Source: Mallotus nudiflorus (Eukaryota; Streptophyta; Magnoliopsida; Malpighiales; Euphorbiaceae). Taken from it: a DNA stretch of 64,000 nt. The notes below the pieces were generated by a model. That model was not told the origin of the DNA. It did no database searches and saw only the letters and a program-made list of their open reading frames with translations. Positions within the stretch are counted from its first letter, which is position 1, and the number at the start of each line of letters is the position of its first letter. Both the position numbers and the translations under genes were made by a program. This document shows, one piece after another, positions 22,880-34,020 of this stretch. Location of the stretch: positions 1 to 64,000 of the forward strand of contig CANTUR010001081.1 of assembly GCA_947683625.1 (NCBI GenBank), in the 5' to 3' direction.

Positions 22880-24127
22880 ATAATCTAACTCAAAACACAA
22901 ATATAACAATTTCATAAGAAAATTAAAATATAGGAAGAAATATAAATTACTAAATTAAAATCCAACAAACTATACTATAAATTCTACCAATTAAATTATC
23001 CTATAATTAATAATTCTATAATTAAGATTACTTCTTGAAATAATAAAACAAAGACATTAAAACCATATATAATATTAATTACATATTTTACAATATTAAA
23101 TAATCTAACTTTAGTGAATTAGTTAAAGATAAATTATTATTTAATTTACATATTCTTAGTTCATACAATCACCATTAATTAACAGAAATATAAAAAAAGA
23201 ATTATTATATAGAAAAATAATAAACATAAATAAAATTAACAACTAGAAACAAAAATAATACAATAACATAAACAGATTATAAAAAAACAAACATTAATTC
23301 CAGCAACATAATAAAATATAATTAAACAAATAAAATGCAAAATAATAAAAAGCTACAAAATAAAAATTAAATTATAAAAATAGTGCAATATAAATATGAA
23401 TTAAAAAAAATTAAAATAAGAATAAATTAAAATTAAAATAAATATGCAATATAATGAAAAAAATAATAAATAAGAAAGATGAAAGAAAAAAAAACCAAGG
23501 CTGGTGCCTTACTGACACCGATGCAAATGAAGAGCAACGTGCCAGTAAGGCACTATTGCTGAATTTTTTTTATTTTTTTTTAAAGCAACAATGGTAGCAA
23601 TGATGCCAAATAAAGACAAGGTTTTTTTTAAAAATATAAATAAGAAAATATTGAAAAAAATATATATTTTCAGATCACTGCCTGCTGATAGATTAGTTCT
23701 TCGTAATGGCACCAGTTACGTAAAAGTTTTCTTCTATTTCAGGAATTCTATTTCCTATTTTCTTCTTTTTTTTTTTTTTTTCTCCTTCTGCCTGAGAGAC
23801 TCTCTTTTTACTTTTTATCTGTATATTTTCAATATTTGTATATTTTTAAATTTTTCTTAATATATATTAAAAATATAAAACATATGTTATATTCATTATT
23901 CAATTATGTACTTTTTTAAATATTATTTATATATTTTTAAAATTTTATTCATATATGTTGAAAATGCAAAACATCTGTCATATTTATTATTTAGTTATAT
24001 ACATTTTTTAATATTATCTATATATTTTTATAATCTTATTCGTATATGACATAGAAAAAAAAAGTATATGATTTGAATAAAATTAATATCTGAAACTTAA
24101 AAAAAAATATTTAAAAACAAAAGCAGT
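22880..24127. other. AT-rich intergenic DNA with one hairpin
   Basis: Long A-rich runs (22900-23490) and T-rich runs (23750-24060) flank a GC-richer island at 23495-23730. That island holds a 15-bp hairpin, 23504-23518 pairing with 23539-23553. No gene is visible. Confidence 0.6.
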
Positions 24128-25952
24128 TATAGACGGCGGAACTTAGTATGCGTCCAATTATTTGACAATCACAACAATGTGTGAATTCGAGACCCACTAT
24201 GAAATGCAAAATAGACTTAAAGTCCAAATCAAAATTGAGTCGCTACCCAGATGAAAATCGGGACACACTTATATAGCAACTAGATTCTATGAAGGTTCCT
24301 AAAAGTCATTATTAGAAAACAAGTTCAGAAACTAAGTATATGCTTTTAGAATGTACACTCAACCTTATGGTTCACCTCCGTTTGTATTTTATTACCTTTA
24401 ATTATTTAATTATTTTCTTATTTATATTCAAAATTATACTTGCCTCCAAACAATTGGTTAAGTTTTACATTAAAGTCTAAATGTGTACATTAGTCTCCTT
24501 TCATGCTTTAAGTCCTAACATTCAATGTAAGTAAAACAAGTAATAATTTACAACCATACATTCCAAATGAAGAGAGAAAGAATTAGAGATTACAACACTT
24601 TGTATAAGAAATAGGTAAAATAAACCAAAAATAAACTTCTTAAATGACCAATAAAACACAAGAATGGACATATGATGATTAAGAATCACTTAATGACCAT
24701 AAATGACCAATAGAATGGACATCTGATGATTAAGAATCATATAATAACCCCTGCAATAAACACAAGTCAACCCTTTTCCACAAAATAAAATAAACGAACC
24801 TACATGAGGAGATCACAAAGTTAACTTATGGATCAAATAAAACACTAATGAGAACAATAGGTATCTAAAACATTAGTCAAACATAATAATAAAATGATTG
24901 TAAAAGATAAATGAAAAGAAAAAGCATGGGTCTTCTCAGAAATCATGCACAATTTTATAAGAAAATCAAGAAAAGGTCATGTAGGAACCTATCAGTGTGG
25001 CAATCGCCTCATGGTAAAGAGACAATGCCTTTGCACCGATAGATGCAAGCAACTCCAAGAAGCAGTAAACTTTGATTTCAACCAAGCAATAAGTGATATA
25101 AATGAATAAGACTTACAACTACACTTAAGACCTCAATCAATCATGCTAAGAGTATGGCATAACATAAGTAATAAGCATAAGAAATGAATAACTAAATAAA
25201 TAAGTAAGAAGTTTGATAACTCTAAAACTTCAATATTGAAAAGGAAATAAGAACCATTATTGAAATAAAAGTTTTTCTCAAAATAGTTGGCCCTCAGAGA
25301 TAGATATGGATATTTAACTTCACTTGAATACAAGGTTTGTACCTTCTTCTCCTCTAGAGTGGCCCTTTTCTAGCTTAATCACCTCTCTTTTTCCCTAAGG
25401 ACTTTTTTTTTCTTGTTGTTTCATAGCTCTTTTTTCCCTATTTTTTTGGTAATGGTTACTAACCTTCCCCTTCTCTCTCTTCTTCCCCCTTTTAATCCTA
25501 TGCTCAGCCTATACCCCTACCTTTTTACTCATCATTACCCTTTCTAGCTTTCCACTTCTCCTAAAAATCCCCTTCTTCATGAAATAGGCTGAGTTTAGTG
25601 AAAGGTGGGCCCACCAAGTTGGCTACCATGGTCACCTCTGCATTTAATGCAGAGGCAAGTGGCTGCTGCAGAGGTGGCACCCCTGTGATAAGGTGATCAC
25701 CTCTTCAAAAAGGTGTCGACTCTTTAGCCCAGCTTTGCATTGGGCCAAATGGGTCGAGGTGGGTTAGGCTTGCTTTTGAATGAGTTTGGGCTGAGATTTT
25801 GGGTTTTAAGCTTTTAGGTCCATTTTTAATAAGGTTTGGGCTTCTTTCTTGCATTCAAGCCTTACATTTCTCATAATTGGGCTCTATGGAGGGTTGATCA
25901 AACCATGCTTCCATAGTTCACCCCCTATATTAGGCTTTTGAACCAAGTGTCA
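24128..25952 (-). repeat. 3' LTR of the minus-strand Tat-lineage element
   Basis: Aligns along its whole length with 56065-57878. Shared blocks include CATACATTCCAAATGAA, AATCATGCACAATTTT, TATCTAAAACATTRGTCAAA and GGTGGGTTAGG. On the minus strand it begins TGACACTTGG and ends ...CGCCGTCTATA. Confidence 0.85.
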
Positions 25953-26780
25953 ATAGTTTACCCCTTAATTTTTTAAAAAACCAAATGCTTGCAATGATAA
26001 TTTTTTGAAAAATAACATGCATAACAAAAATAATAATAAAAAATAGGCATACCTGACTTATGAGCTTCACTCACACCGTCGGCCTCGGGAATTCTAACCT
26101 GAAAAGTCAAAATTTTACCTCAAAATATGACCATGTTCCTCAATTTTTTCTGGCCTGATTAGCTACTCATCTGAAACGTGATTCATGGGTTTTCCTAGCC
26201 CAATACATCACTCATCTAAAACATGACTCTCGAGTTTTCCTGGCTCGATACACCACTCATTTAAAATATGACTCATGAATTTTTCCAGCCCAAGAGGTCG
26301 TCCTTTATTTGGAATGGGAAACTCACACCATCATCCTCAAGTTTTCCTGGCCCAAAAGGCAGTCCCTTATCTGAAACGGGAAACTCACGCTGTTATCCTT
26401 GGGTTGTCCTAGCTTGAGAGGAAATCCTTTATCTAGAAAAGGAAACTCACGCTGTCATCCTCGGGTTTTCCTAGCCTGAGAGGTAGTCCCTCATCCGAAA
26501 TGAGAATTTCATGGATACAACCCAACTAGTCACTTATGATATTATGAACTTCAGGAATACAACCCGACTAGTCACCCTTTCTTTAACCAAGAAAACTTCC
26601 ACTCATAACACTAATTTTCAAAATACGCTTGGGGAAACCTTGCCCTTCTTATTCATCATTTTCTCCACTTTTATCATTTTTATCATTTACATCATCTTTT
26701 CTTTTTGTTATAAAATTCCTCCCTTTCTCCCTTTTCTTTCTTTCTCTCTTCTTTTTCTTTTCTCCTTCTTCTTTCCCGCA
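25953..26780 (-). other. 3' UTR of the Tat-lineage element with polypurine tract and purine-rich run
   Basis: Directly next to the 3' LTR the minus strand reads AATTAAGGGGTAAACTAT, a plausible polypurine tract. A tandem repeat block follows (separate entry). At 26640-26780 comes a strongly purine-rich run on the minus strand (C/T on the plus strand), which creates long but low-complexity frames on the plus strand. No protein domain is recognisable. Confidence 0.6.
26144..26510. repeat. Two-tier tandem repeat (45-bp and 62-bp units)
   Basis: A GTTTTCCTRGCCYGA-like landmark recurs at about 26144, 26190, 26235, 26280, 26341, 26403 and 26465. Spacings are 45-46 bp for the first three steps and 61-62 bp for the last three. 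The longer unit carries an extra segment (AAACTCACGCTGTCATCC type). A further pair with a 42-bp period follows (ACAACCCAACTAGTCAC at about 26517 and ACAACCCGACTAGTCAC at about 26559). Confidence 0.8.
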
Positions 26781-27059
26781 CCCACATTCTTTCAAAAAAT
26801 GGACAATAAGAGGACGTCACCTATGCCTCGAGTGGGATCATATTTTTCCTTCCACAAACACTCCACATAGCCTTAGATTATCAAAAGGAGACCCAATTCC
26901 TCTTTTGGTAGATTTAAGGTGCCATATCTATTCACCAACATCCGAAGAGGTTGTTATCTAAATCTTATTTATTTTTCTACAAATCATACTGGGTAAGAGT
27001 GCATTCACATCTATTTTCCATTTAAAATCAAAAATAGGATTGATTAAATGTGAATCATA

Positions 27060-28890
27060 TGGATTTAGGGGGGAAAAAATTAGAAACTAGCCACTATTCT
27101 ATTTTTTTGTATTTTTTACAGAAAATAAAAATATTTTTTCTGAGTTTTAATTGTTTACAAAAATTTTCTTAAATTTATTTTTAGGATTTATCTAATTCTT
27201 CAGGAAATAAAGTCTTTTTAAAATTGGAACTCTTAGTATGTAGAACTTAGGGTTTTTGGTTTGTTTCCCTATAAAAGGAGAACTTATGCTCTTGGAGCAG
27301 GGGGACTCAACTCTCAATTCTTAATACTGAGCATTCTTTTCCACAAAAAAAAAAATCTTGGTGATTTATTCATTTAGAGGTTTTTTAGAAGAAAAATAAC
27401 AAGTTTTAAAGGCCTACTAAAAAACAATGGTGATCTTACTAGTCTGAGGAGCAATTCTTTCACAAGCATCCATAAACATTATCTTCTCCCCACCTTCTTT
27501 TATTTTTCTTCTTTTATTATTATTTTGATTTTATTGAATTTTAATTATAATTTAATTCGCTAATCATTTTTTTATCCTTCTGTGATAGTGATTATGGAGG
27601 AGATCACATAATGATCGTACTTGGAGAACTAAATCCATAGAGGTATATAGAATGCCATGGATGGAACCTATAACTAGATGTAGTTTCTAGGGTTTTTTTA
27701 TTTAATTGTCTTATTTTTATTTATTTTTAGGATTGTATTAATTTTTTTCTTTTTCTTTTATTATTCTTAATAGTTCATTGTAATAGCCCTGATAGTGGCA
27801 ATAATGAAATTTGGTGTGTGTGCTTGTGTGTTTTGTTTTCATTTAATCGGTTAATAAAATTAGGGTTTTAATTGGTTAATTAATTAAAATTAAATCCTTA
27901 GGTTTTTTAATTAAAATTGAATTAGATTTAAGTTAGTAAAATTAGTTTTGCATGATTGATTATTTTATTTTATTGTTTATGGTCACTTTAATTAAATTAG
28001 GGTTTTAGAATAGATTTAATTAATTAGTTGATTTTTTAGTTGATTGTTTTTTATATTTTTATTGTTTTTGGGTTTGTTTGCTTATATTTATATGTTTTAG
28101 GCCCTAGGCCCACATTAGTCTTTAACCCATTGAAATTTAGGTTTTTTAGGCTTAATTAATGAAAATGCATCTTTAGGCCCATAATTAATTAGATTTAGGG
28201 TAGAGATAACTTAGACCCATTTAGTTAATTAGACATAGGCCTGCCTAATTTAATTTAATTAATTTAGACTTAGCTCATTTAATTTAATCATTTTTCATTA
28301 TTTGTAGATTTAAGATCATTCTAGAATAAAAACATGTAAAATTAGGCCCACTAATTTAAATACTTCATAATTTATAAATACAGGCCCATATTTAAAATTA
28401 AAATAAATAGACTTAAGATCATTTAATTAAAAGGAATTAGGCCCATTAGTCTTTAGGCTCACCTGTAAATTAAAATATATAGATTTAGCTCATTTAATTA
28501 AAATTAATGTAGATTAGACTAACCTAGAGATTATGATGAATGCATTGTTCACTTGTATATTTCATGACTAGTTTGCCTAAAGTTAATTGTTTTTTTTGGG
28601 TTTATATGAAATTACATGTAAATAGAGGATAAATAGTAATTTTAAAAGAACACGAGATTGAAAGAAGTTAGTATTCCATACCCAGAATCTCTTGGTTGTG
28701 GTACTAACTTTCTTTTAAGGAATTGAGTACCATCATTTTTTTATTTGTCCTAATTATTACCCTAGGTGACGACTCCTCATCTCCACGCCATGTCTTTGTG
28801 ATAGTGGTTAGTGTCTTCTCTAGATCCCTAAACTCAAACAATGTTACGGTTGCTAAAATATTGCGTGCGCATTAAACCTCGCTGTCTACA
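27060..28890 (+). repeat. 5' LTR of the plus-strand Tat-type element (start uncertain)
   Basis: The reverse complement of 11255-15822 aligns here (outside its nested insertion), for example GGATTTATCTAATT near 27186, ATGCATTGTTCACTTGTATA near 28540 and the TTAGTATTCCATA block near 28666. It ends GCTGTCTACA at 28890. TCCCTATAAAAGG at about 27267-27279 is a good TATA box for this LTR. Confidence 0.7.
27269..27279 (+). promoter_or_regulatory. TATA box in the Tat-type LTR
   Basis: CCTATAAAAGG sits mid-LTR, followed after about 30 bases by a short G-rich leader (GGAGCAGGGGGACTC). This is the usual place of the U3/R border in a gypsy LTR. The inverted LTR copy has TTTATATAGAAAACC at its equivalent position (about 15258-15272). 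Confidence 0.5.
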
Positions 28891-29249
28891 GAAGTTTGAC
28901 TACAAAGTCAAGAACACAATGCCTCCTACTACCCACACACTCTTAAAAGACATAGTACCCTCATGATAGAGAGAAGAATTTGATAAGGAAGATAGGATGA
29001 TCAATACTATTTAGCTTTTGAACTTGCAAGTCATGGCGATAGACATATGGTACGACTCTGATGATCCTGAAATCATTGTCTGGGACTAGAATAATAGTAC
29101 AAAAGCATATCAGTAAGCAGATAAGAAGCCCTCACTAGTAATTAATCATGTAACTCACAATGGGTGGGTATATCAACCTCTTGAGAAAGAGAATGAACCC
29201 TATAAGGAGAAAGAAGTAGTAAGAGATCAAACTCCGATCAAAGAGGAAG

Positions 29250-32200
29250 ACACTATCCTCAAGTAGCTCAAGAAAACTCAGGCACAAGCCAGTATCTAGG
29301 ACCTACTCATGGCCTCCAAGAAGCATAGAGATGCCCTAGTCAGAGCACTAAATGAAGCAAAAATTGCCACTGATACTTCACCCTGTGAGATGATAGCCTC
29401 TCTAATGAAAGTTCCTTCAAATGCAATCACCTTTTCAGATGAAGATTTACCCCTCGAGGGAAGGGTCCACAATCGTCCTCTCTTTATATAGGTAATTTTC
29501 AAGACTAAAAAGACCCCATGTGTTATGGTAGATGATGGGTCTGCCATTAATGTTTGCTCCTCAAGGTTGCTACATAAGTTCAGGATGAATGTTGAAAACC
29601 TAAAAGAATCCCATATGGTAATATGAGCCTATGATGATTCAAAGAAGCTAGTCATTAGCACTTTCAAAGCAGTAGTTATAGTGGGAGATATCAAATCAAA
29701 AATAGAATTTACAATCCTAGACATCCCTCCAACTTTTACCTTACTACTAGGAAGACCTTAGTTCCACCCACTAGGGGGCATAACTTCCACTGTGCATGAA
29801 AAGATTAAGTTTTCTTTGAATGGAAAGGTTATTACCATCCTAGTTGAGACAAATAATATTATTGCTTATTTGAATATCATCCCATTAGGATTCTAGGTTT
29901 CTATGATCAGTGATGGTCATGTCGATCCTAAAGTTACTGCTATAATGAAGAAGATACAATATTTGCCTGGAATAAAATTAAGAGGAAAAAATACTAGAGT
30001 CATAGAATTCCCTAACTTTTGAGGATAGACCAACAGAAACGGTCTAGGGCATAATCATGAAAAGGATACTAAGGCTAAGAAATCAACCTCTTTTATGGCT
30101 AAAAGTTCAACCCAAGTCTATCAAGGAAAAGTTAAGGAATGGATGAGCAACAAAATCAAAAAATCGAAGTTTGAGATCTTCAATGACACCCTCAAGGAGA
30201 AACACTTATCAGATATGATCACTGAGACTGACATCTATGAGCTAATGAAAAACTTGGAGATAGAATATGAGAGTGAAGCTATTAATCATGCCCAAGCTAT
30301 TGCCATCCTTGAATCAAGCATGGATGACATCTTGTTCAAAGACATTAAGCATGGATGACATCTTATTCAAAGACATTACTAAGTACTTTTTCTTTGTTTA
30401 AAAATGATGATGTATGAACTCAAAAGTTAATGCAATGAAATTTGATTTTGCTTACTTATTTAATGTCTTTCCTAATGGTAGCTTATATTGCATTGATAAA
30501 AACATTAGCATATTTGACATTCATTCCATATGCACTAAATCATTTAACATTGGCATGGAATCTAAACCACGCATTCTGCATATTTTGAAAGATGTTACCC
30601 CTGAAGAGAGGAGAGAAATTGAAAAAATATTAATAAAATATTCAAAAGTATTTTCCTGTGTGTATGATGATATGCCTAGTATTGACAGAGACATTGCTCA
30701 ACACTTCATTCCAACCAAAAAAGGGTGAAAACTGGTAAAGCAGAAGCTGAGAAGACTCATACCAGAATGGGCCTAAGTAGTGAAAGAGGACATTGAGAAA
30801 CATATCAAAGCAAAATTACTAAAGGTAGTAAAGTATCTAGAATGGTTAGCAAATGTGGTGCTAGTATCGAAGAAAGATAGAACGGTTAGAATCTGTGTCG
30901 ACTATAGAGATTTGAATAAGGCTTGTCTAAAGGATGATTTCCCACTACCTCACATAGATATACTGGTTGATAGTGCCGCTATATGTGCAATGTACTCCTT
31001 CATGGATGGATTCTCTAAGTACAATCAGATCCTAATGGTCATTTTTAACAGAGCAAAGACAACTTTCATAATAAAATGGGGTACTTACTACTACAAAGCA
31101 ATGCCTTTTGGACTAAAGAATGCAAGGCCAACCTACTAGAGAATGACGATTGTAATGTTCCATGAAATGATACACAAATAAGTAGAGGTATACATCGATG
31201 ACATGATGGTCAAATCAAGAACTAGGGAAGAACACCCCTCTGATCTCGAAAAGTTCCTTATAAAGGTCAAAAAGTATAGTCTTAAGCTAAATCCAAAGAA
31301 ATGTGTGTTTAGGGTCACTTCAGGAAAGATGTTGGGGTATATTGTCAGTCAGAATGGGATTGAAATCGATCTAGATAAAGCAAAAGCCTTAAAAGAGATG
31401 CTAGTGCCAAAAATAAAAAAAGAAATCAGAGGGTTTCTAAAGAAACTACAGTTCATCAATGAATTCATCACTAAGTTAATAACAGTGTGTCAACTGATCT
31501 TCAAGCTATTTAGAAAAGGTTAGCTAGTTGAATGGAACAAATAGTGTCAACTAGCATTTAACAATATCAGAAGCTACCCAGCTAACCCACCAGTCCTAAG
31601 ACCACTAAAATCGAGGATACCTCTAACCTTGTATCTGGCCTTCGAAGGGAATGTAATCAGTGCAATGTTAACCCAAGAGGGAGAAATTAAAGCAGAACAT
31701 GCAGTCTACTACTTAAGCAAGAAGATGCTGCCATATGAGGAGAAGTACAACCAAGTTAAATTGATATGCCTGGCAATGGTATGGGTAATGAAGAAACTCA
31801 TACACTACTTTTAATCCTATAGAATTTAGGCCGTGTCTAAAATGGACCCATTGAAGTACCTCTACGAAGCTCCCTCTCAAATGGGTAACTTGCTAAGTGG
31901 CTTGTACTGCTAACAGAATTTGACATGCAATATCTTACTAAAAAGGCAATTAAAGGGAGAGCGGTGGCTGAATTTCCAGCTCTCAACCCCATTCCAAACT
32001 CAGGAGAAATCCAACTGGACTTCCCAAATGACTTGAGCTCGGCCATTGAGATCCAAGGATGGCACATGTACTTTGATAGAGCAGTTAATCAGTTTAGCGT
32101 AGGAGTTGGTGTCATACAATAATCTCCAAAAGGTAAAGTAGTACCAATTACTAAAAAGCTTAAGTTTAAAGTCATAAACAATGAAGTAGAATACGAGGCA

Positions 32201-33790
32201 TGCACACTTAGAATAGAAGAATTGATAGCCCTGAATGTCATAGAATTTGAAATCTTCGGAGATTCCATACTAGTAATCAATCATGCCATGGAAGAGTGCG
32301 AACTGAAAGAGCAACACTTAAAGCCTTATTTTGACCACTTGAGGCTACTCACCATGTCCTTCTAAAAATATAGATTCATTTATCTCCCTAGGAATCACAA
32401 CCAAATGATAGATGCACTTACTTCCCTAACATCAGTATGGGAAGGACCATCCAAAATGCCTATGAAGCCTCTGATTCTACTCAAATCGGGACAACCTTGT
32501 CATAAAAACTATAGAATAGTAAACAAAAAAGTTATTGAAAAGCCCTAGTTCTATGACATCTATAGATATCTAAAGGAACGATCATATCCTAATCAAGAAG
32601 ATGAAAGAGACAAAGTAATCATTTGACGACTAGCATCAAAATTCACATCGCACCAGGGTGTATTATATAGAAGAACCTCATATGGTTTATAACTCTGATG
32701 TCTAGAGGAAACTGAGGTTATAAAAGTAGTAAAAGAAGTACACTAGGGTGTTTATTATCCACACATGAATGGAGCAATCTTGGCTAAGAAGCTAATCAGA
32801 CAAGGGTTGTTCTGGATGATGATAATGGATGACTATATCAAATTTGTAAGGAAATGCCATAAGTGTCAGATTCACAGGAATGTTAGTCACCTTCCCCTAA
32901 TAGAACTACACTACATCTCCTCTCTATAGCCCTTCTCAGCATGGGGGCTAAACATAATTGGGGAAATCCACCCAACAGCCTCAAATGAACACAGGTTCAT
33001 CCTAGTGGCAGTGGACTACTTTACAAAATGGGTCGAAGCATAATCATTCGCAAGGATAGGAGCCAAGCAACTGGCTAAATTCATGAAAAGAAAACTATTA
33101 TATTGATATGGGATCCCCCATCACATCATTTCTGACAACGATGTCCAATTCCAAGGCGAAGTTAGAGAGCTACTAAGGAGTTATAAGGTGGAACATCATA
33201 AATCTTCTCCTTACCGACCACAAGCAAAGGGGGTCGTTGAAGCTATAAATAATAACATCAAAAATATCTTGTCAAAGATGACTCAAACTTACTGAGATTG
33301 GGTAGATAGATTGCCACATGCCTTATGGGGGTACTAAACAACAATTAAAACTTCAACAAGAGCAACTCCTTTCTCATTAGTGTATGGATCAGAAGCATTT
33401 TTTCCAATTGAAAGAGAGATCAAGTCTCTTCGGGTAGTAATTAAACAGGAATTTCTAAAAGTAAAATGGGATCAACAAAGGCATGAAAATCTCACTTTCT
33501 TAGACAACCAAAGGATCAAGGCTTTATACCATAGACAGTTGTATCAGGCTCGACTAGCCAAGACCTTCAATAGAAGAGTAAAACATAAGAGTGTGAAAGT
33601 AGGAGACTGAGTGCTAAAGCAGGCAAGATAGAACATTCTGGACCCTAGAGAGAAATTTAAACCGACCTGAGAAGGCCCATGCCTAGTCAAATATGTCATA
33701 TCAAAAGAAGCAGTCAAACTGTGGGATTCTGAAGGCAATGAATTCTCCAAACCTATCAATATAGACCGTCTGAAGAAGTACTACATGTAA
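29250..33790 (+). pseudogene. Tat-type gypsy pol remnant (PR, RT, RNase H, second RNase H, INT)
   Basis: Domains in order: a gag-end segment with SDEDLPLEGRVHNRPLFI (29437-29490); protease with VDDGSAINVC (near 29530), LLGRP and FHPLGGI; RT (30780-31520) with CVDYRDLNKA, MPFGLKNA and the catalytic YIDDMMVKS near 31190, intact at the aspartates; RNase H (31560-31815) with VYYLSKKMLPYEEKY; a second, archaeal-type RNase H with MYFDRAVNQFSVGVGV (near 32068); integrase (32640-33780) with CHKCQ, WGLNIIG (first catalytic D is N), SDNDVQF and VVEAINNNIK, then GPCLVKYVISKEAVKL in the tail. There are more than ten in-frame stops, mostly at former W or Q codons, so it is inactive. Confidence 0.85.
30314..30380. 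repeat. 33-bp tandem duplication
   Basis: AAGCATGGATGACATCTTGT continuing TCAAAGACATT occurs at about 30316 and again about 33 bases later, with one G/A difference. It lies in the protease-RT linker of the plus-strand Tat-type element. As 33 is a multiple of three it would keep the frame, but a TGA in the second copy closes it. Confidence 0.85.
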
Positions 33791-34020
33791 GGCATAAAAA
33801 ATATCATCATGCTGAGTTAAAAACCTAAAAATGGTAGCTCAAGCAAAAATTAAGGAAAGAGAGAAAATACTTAATTATAAAACCTGAGAAGGCTAGTTAA
33901 GGACAAGGGTAACCTCAAATTCGAAATTTGTACTAATGCACCTATGCTTTTCTTAAATGATTACAGTGAAATGAGAATAATTGCAAATTTATGCAAAATG
34001 TCTTTGAAAGTGCATATAGG

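Larger units (their letters stand above)
26785..34020 (+). mobile_element. Ty3/gypsy Tat-type element, plus strand, lacking gag and 3' LTR
   Basis: A 5' LTR ends in GCTGTCTACA at 28890; its start is not resolved (between about 26780 and 27060). Protease, RT, RNase H, second RNase H region and integrase follow. The expected primer site and most of gag are absent after the LTR: the sequence moves straight to a late gag/protease region. The element stops at about 34020, just past the integrase tail, and runs directly into the minus-strand element, whose own integrase tail begins at 34021. No 3' LTR is present, so the end was lost by deletion or recombination. Confidence 0.7.

Noticed and set aside
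26511..26961. Two overlapping plus-strand frames rich in Phe, Ser and Leu, resembling membrane proteins
   Set aside because: They come from a C/T-rich tract that is the purine-rich 3' region of the minus-strand Tat-lineage element; composition explains the apparent hydrophobicity.
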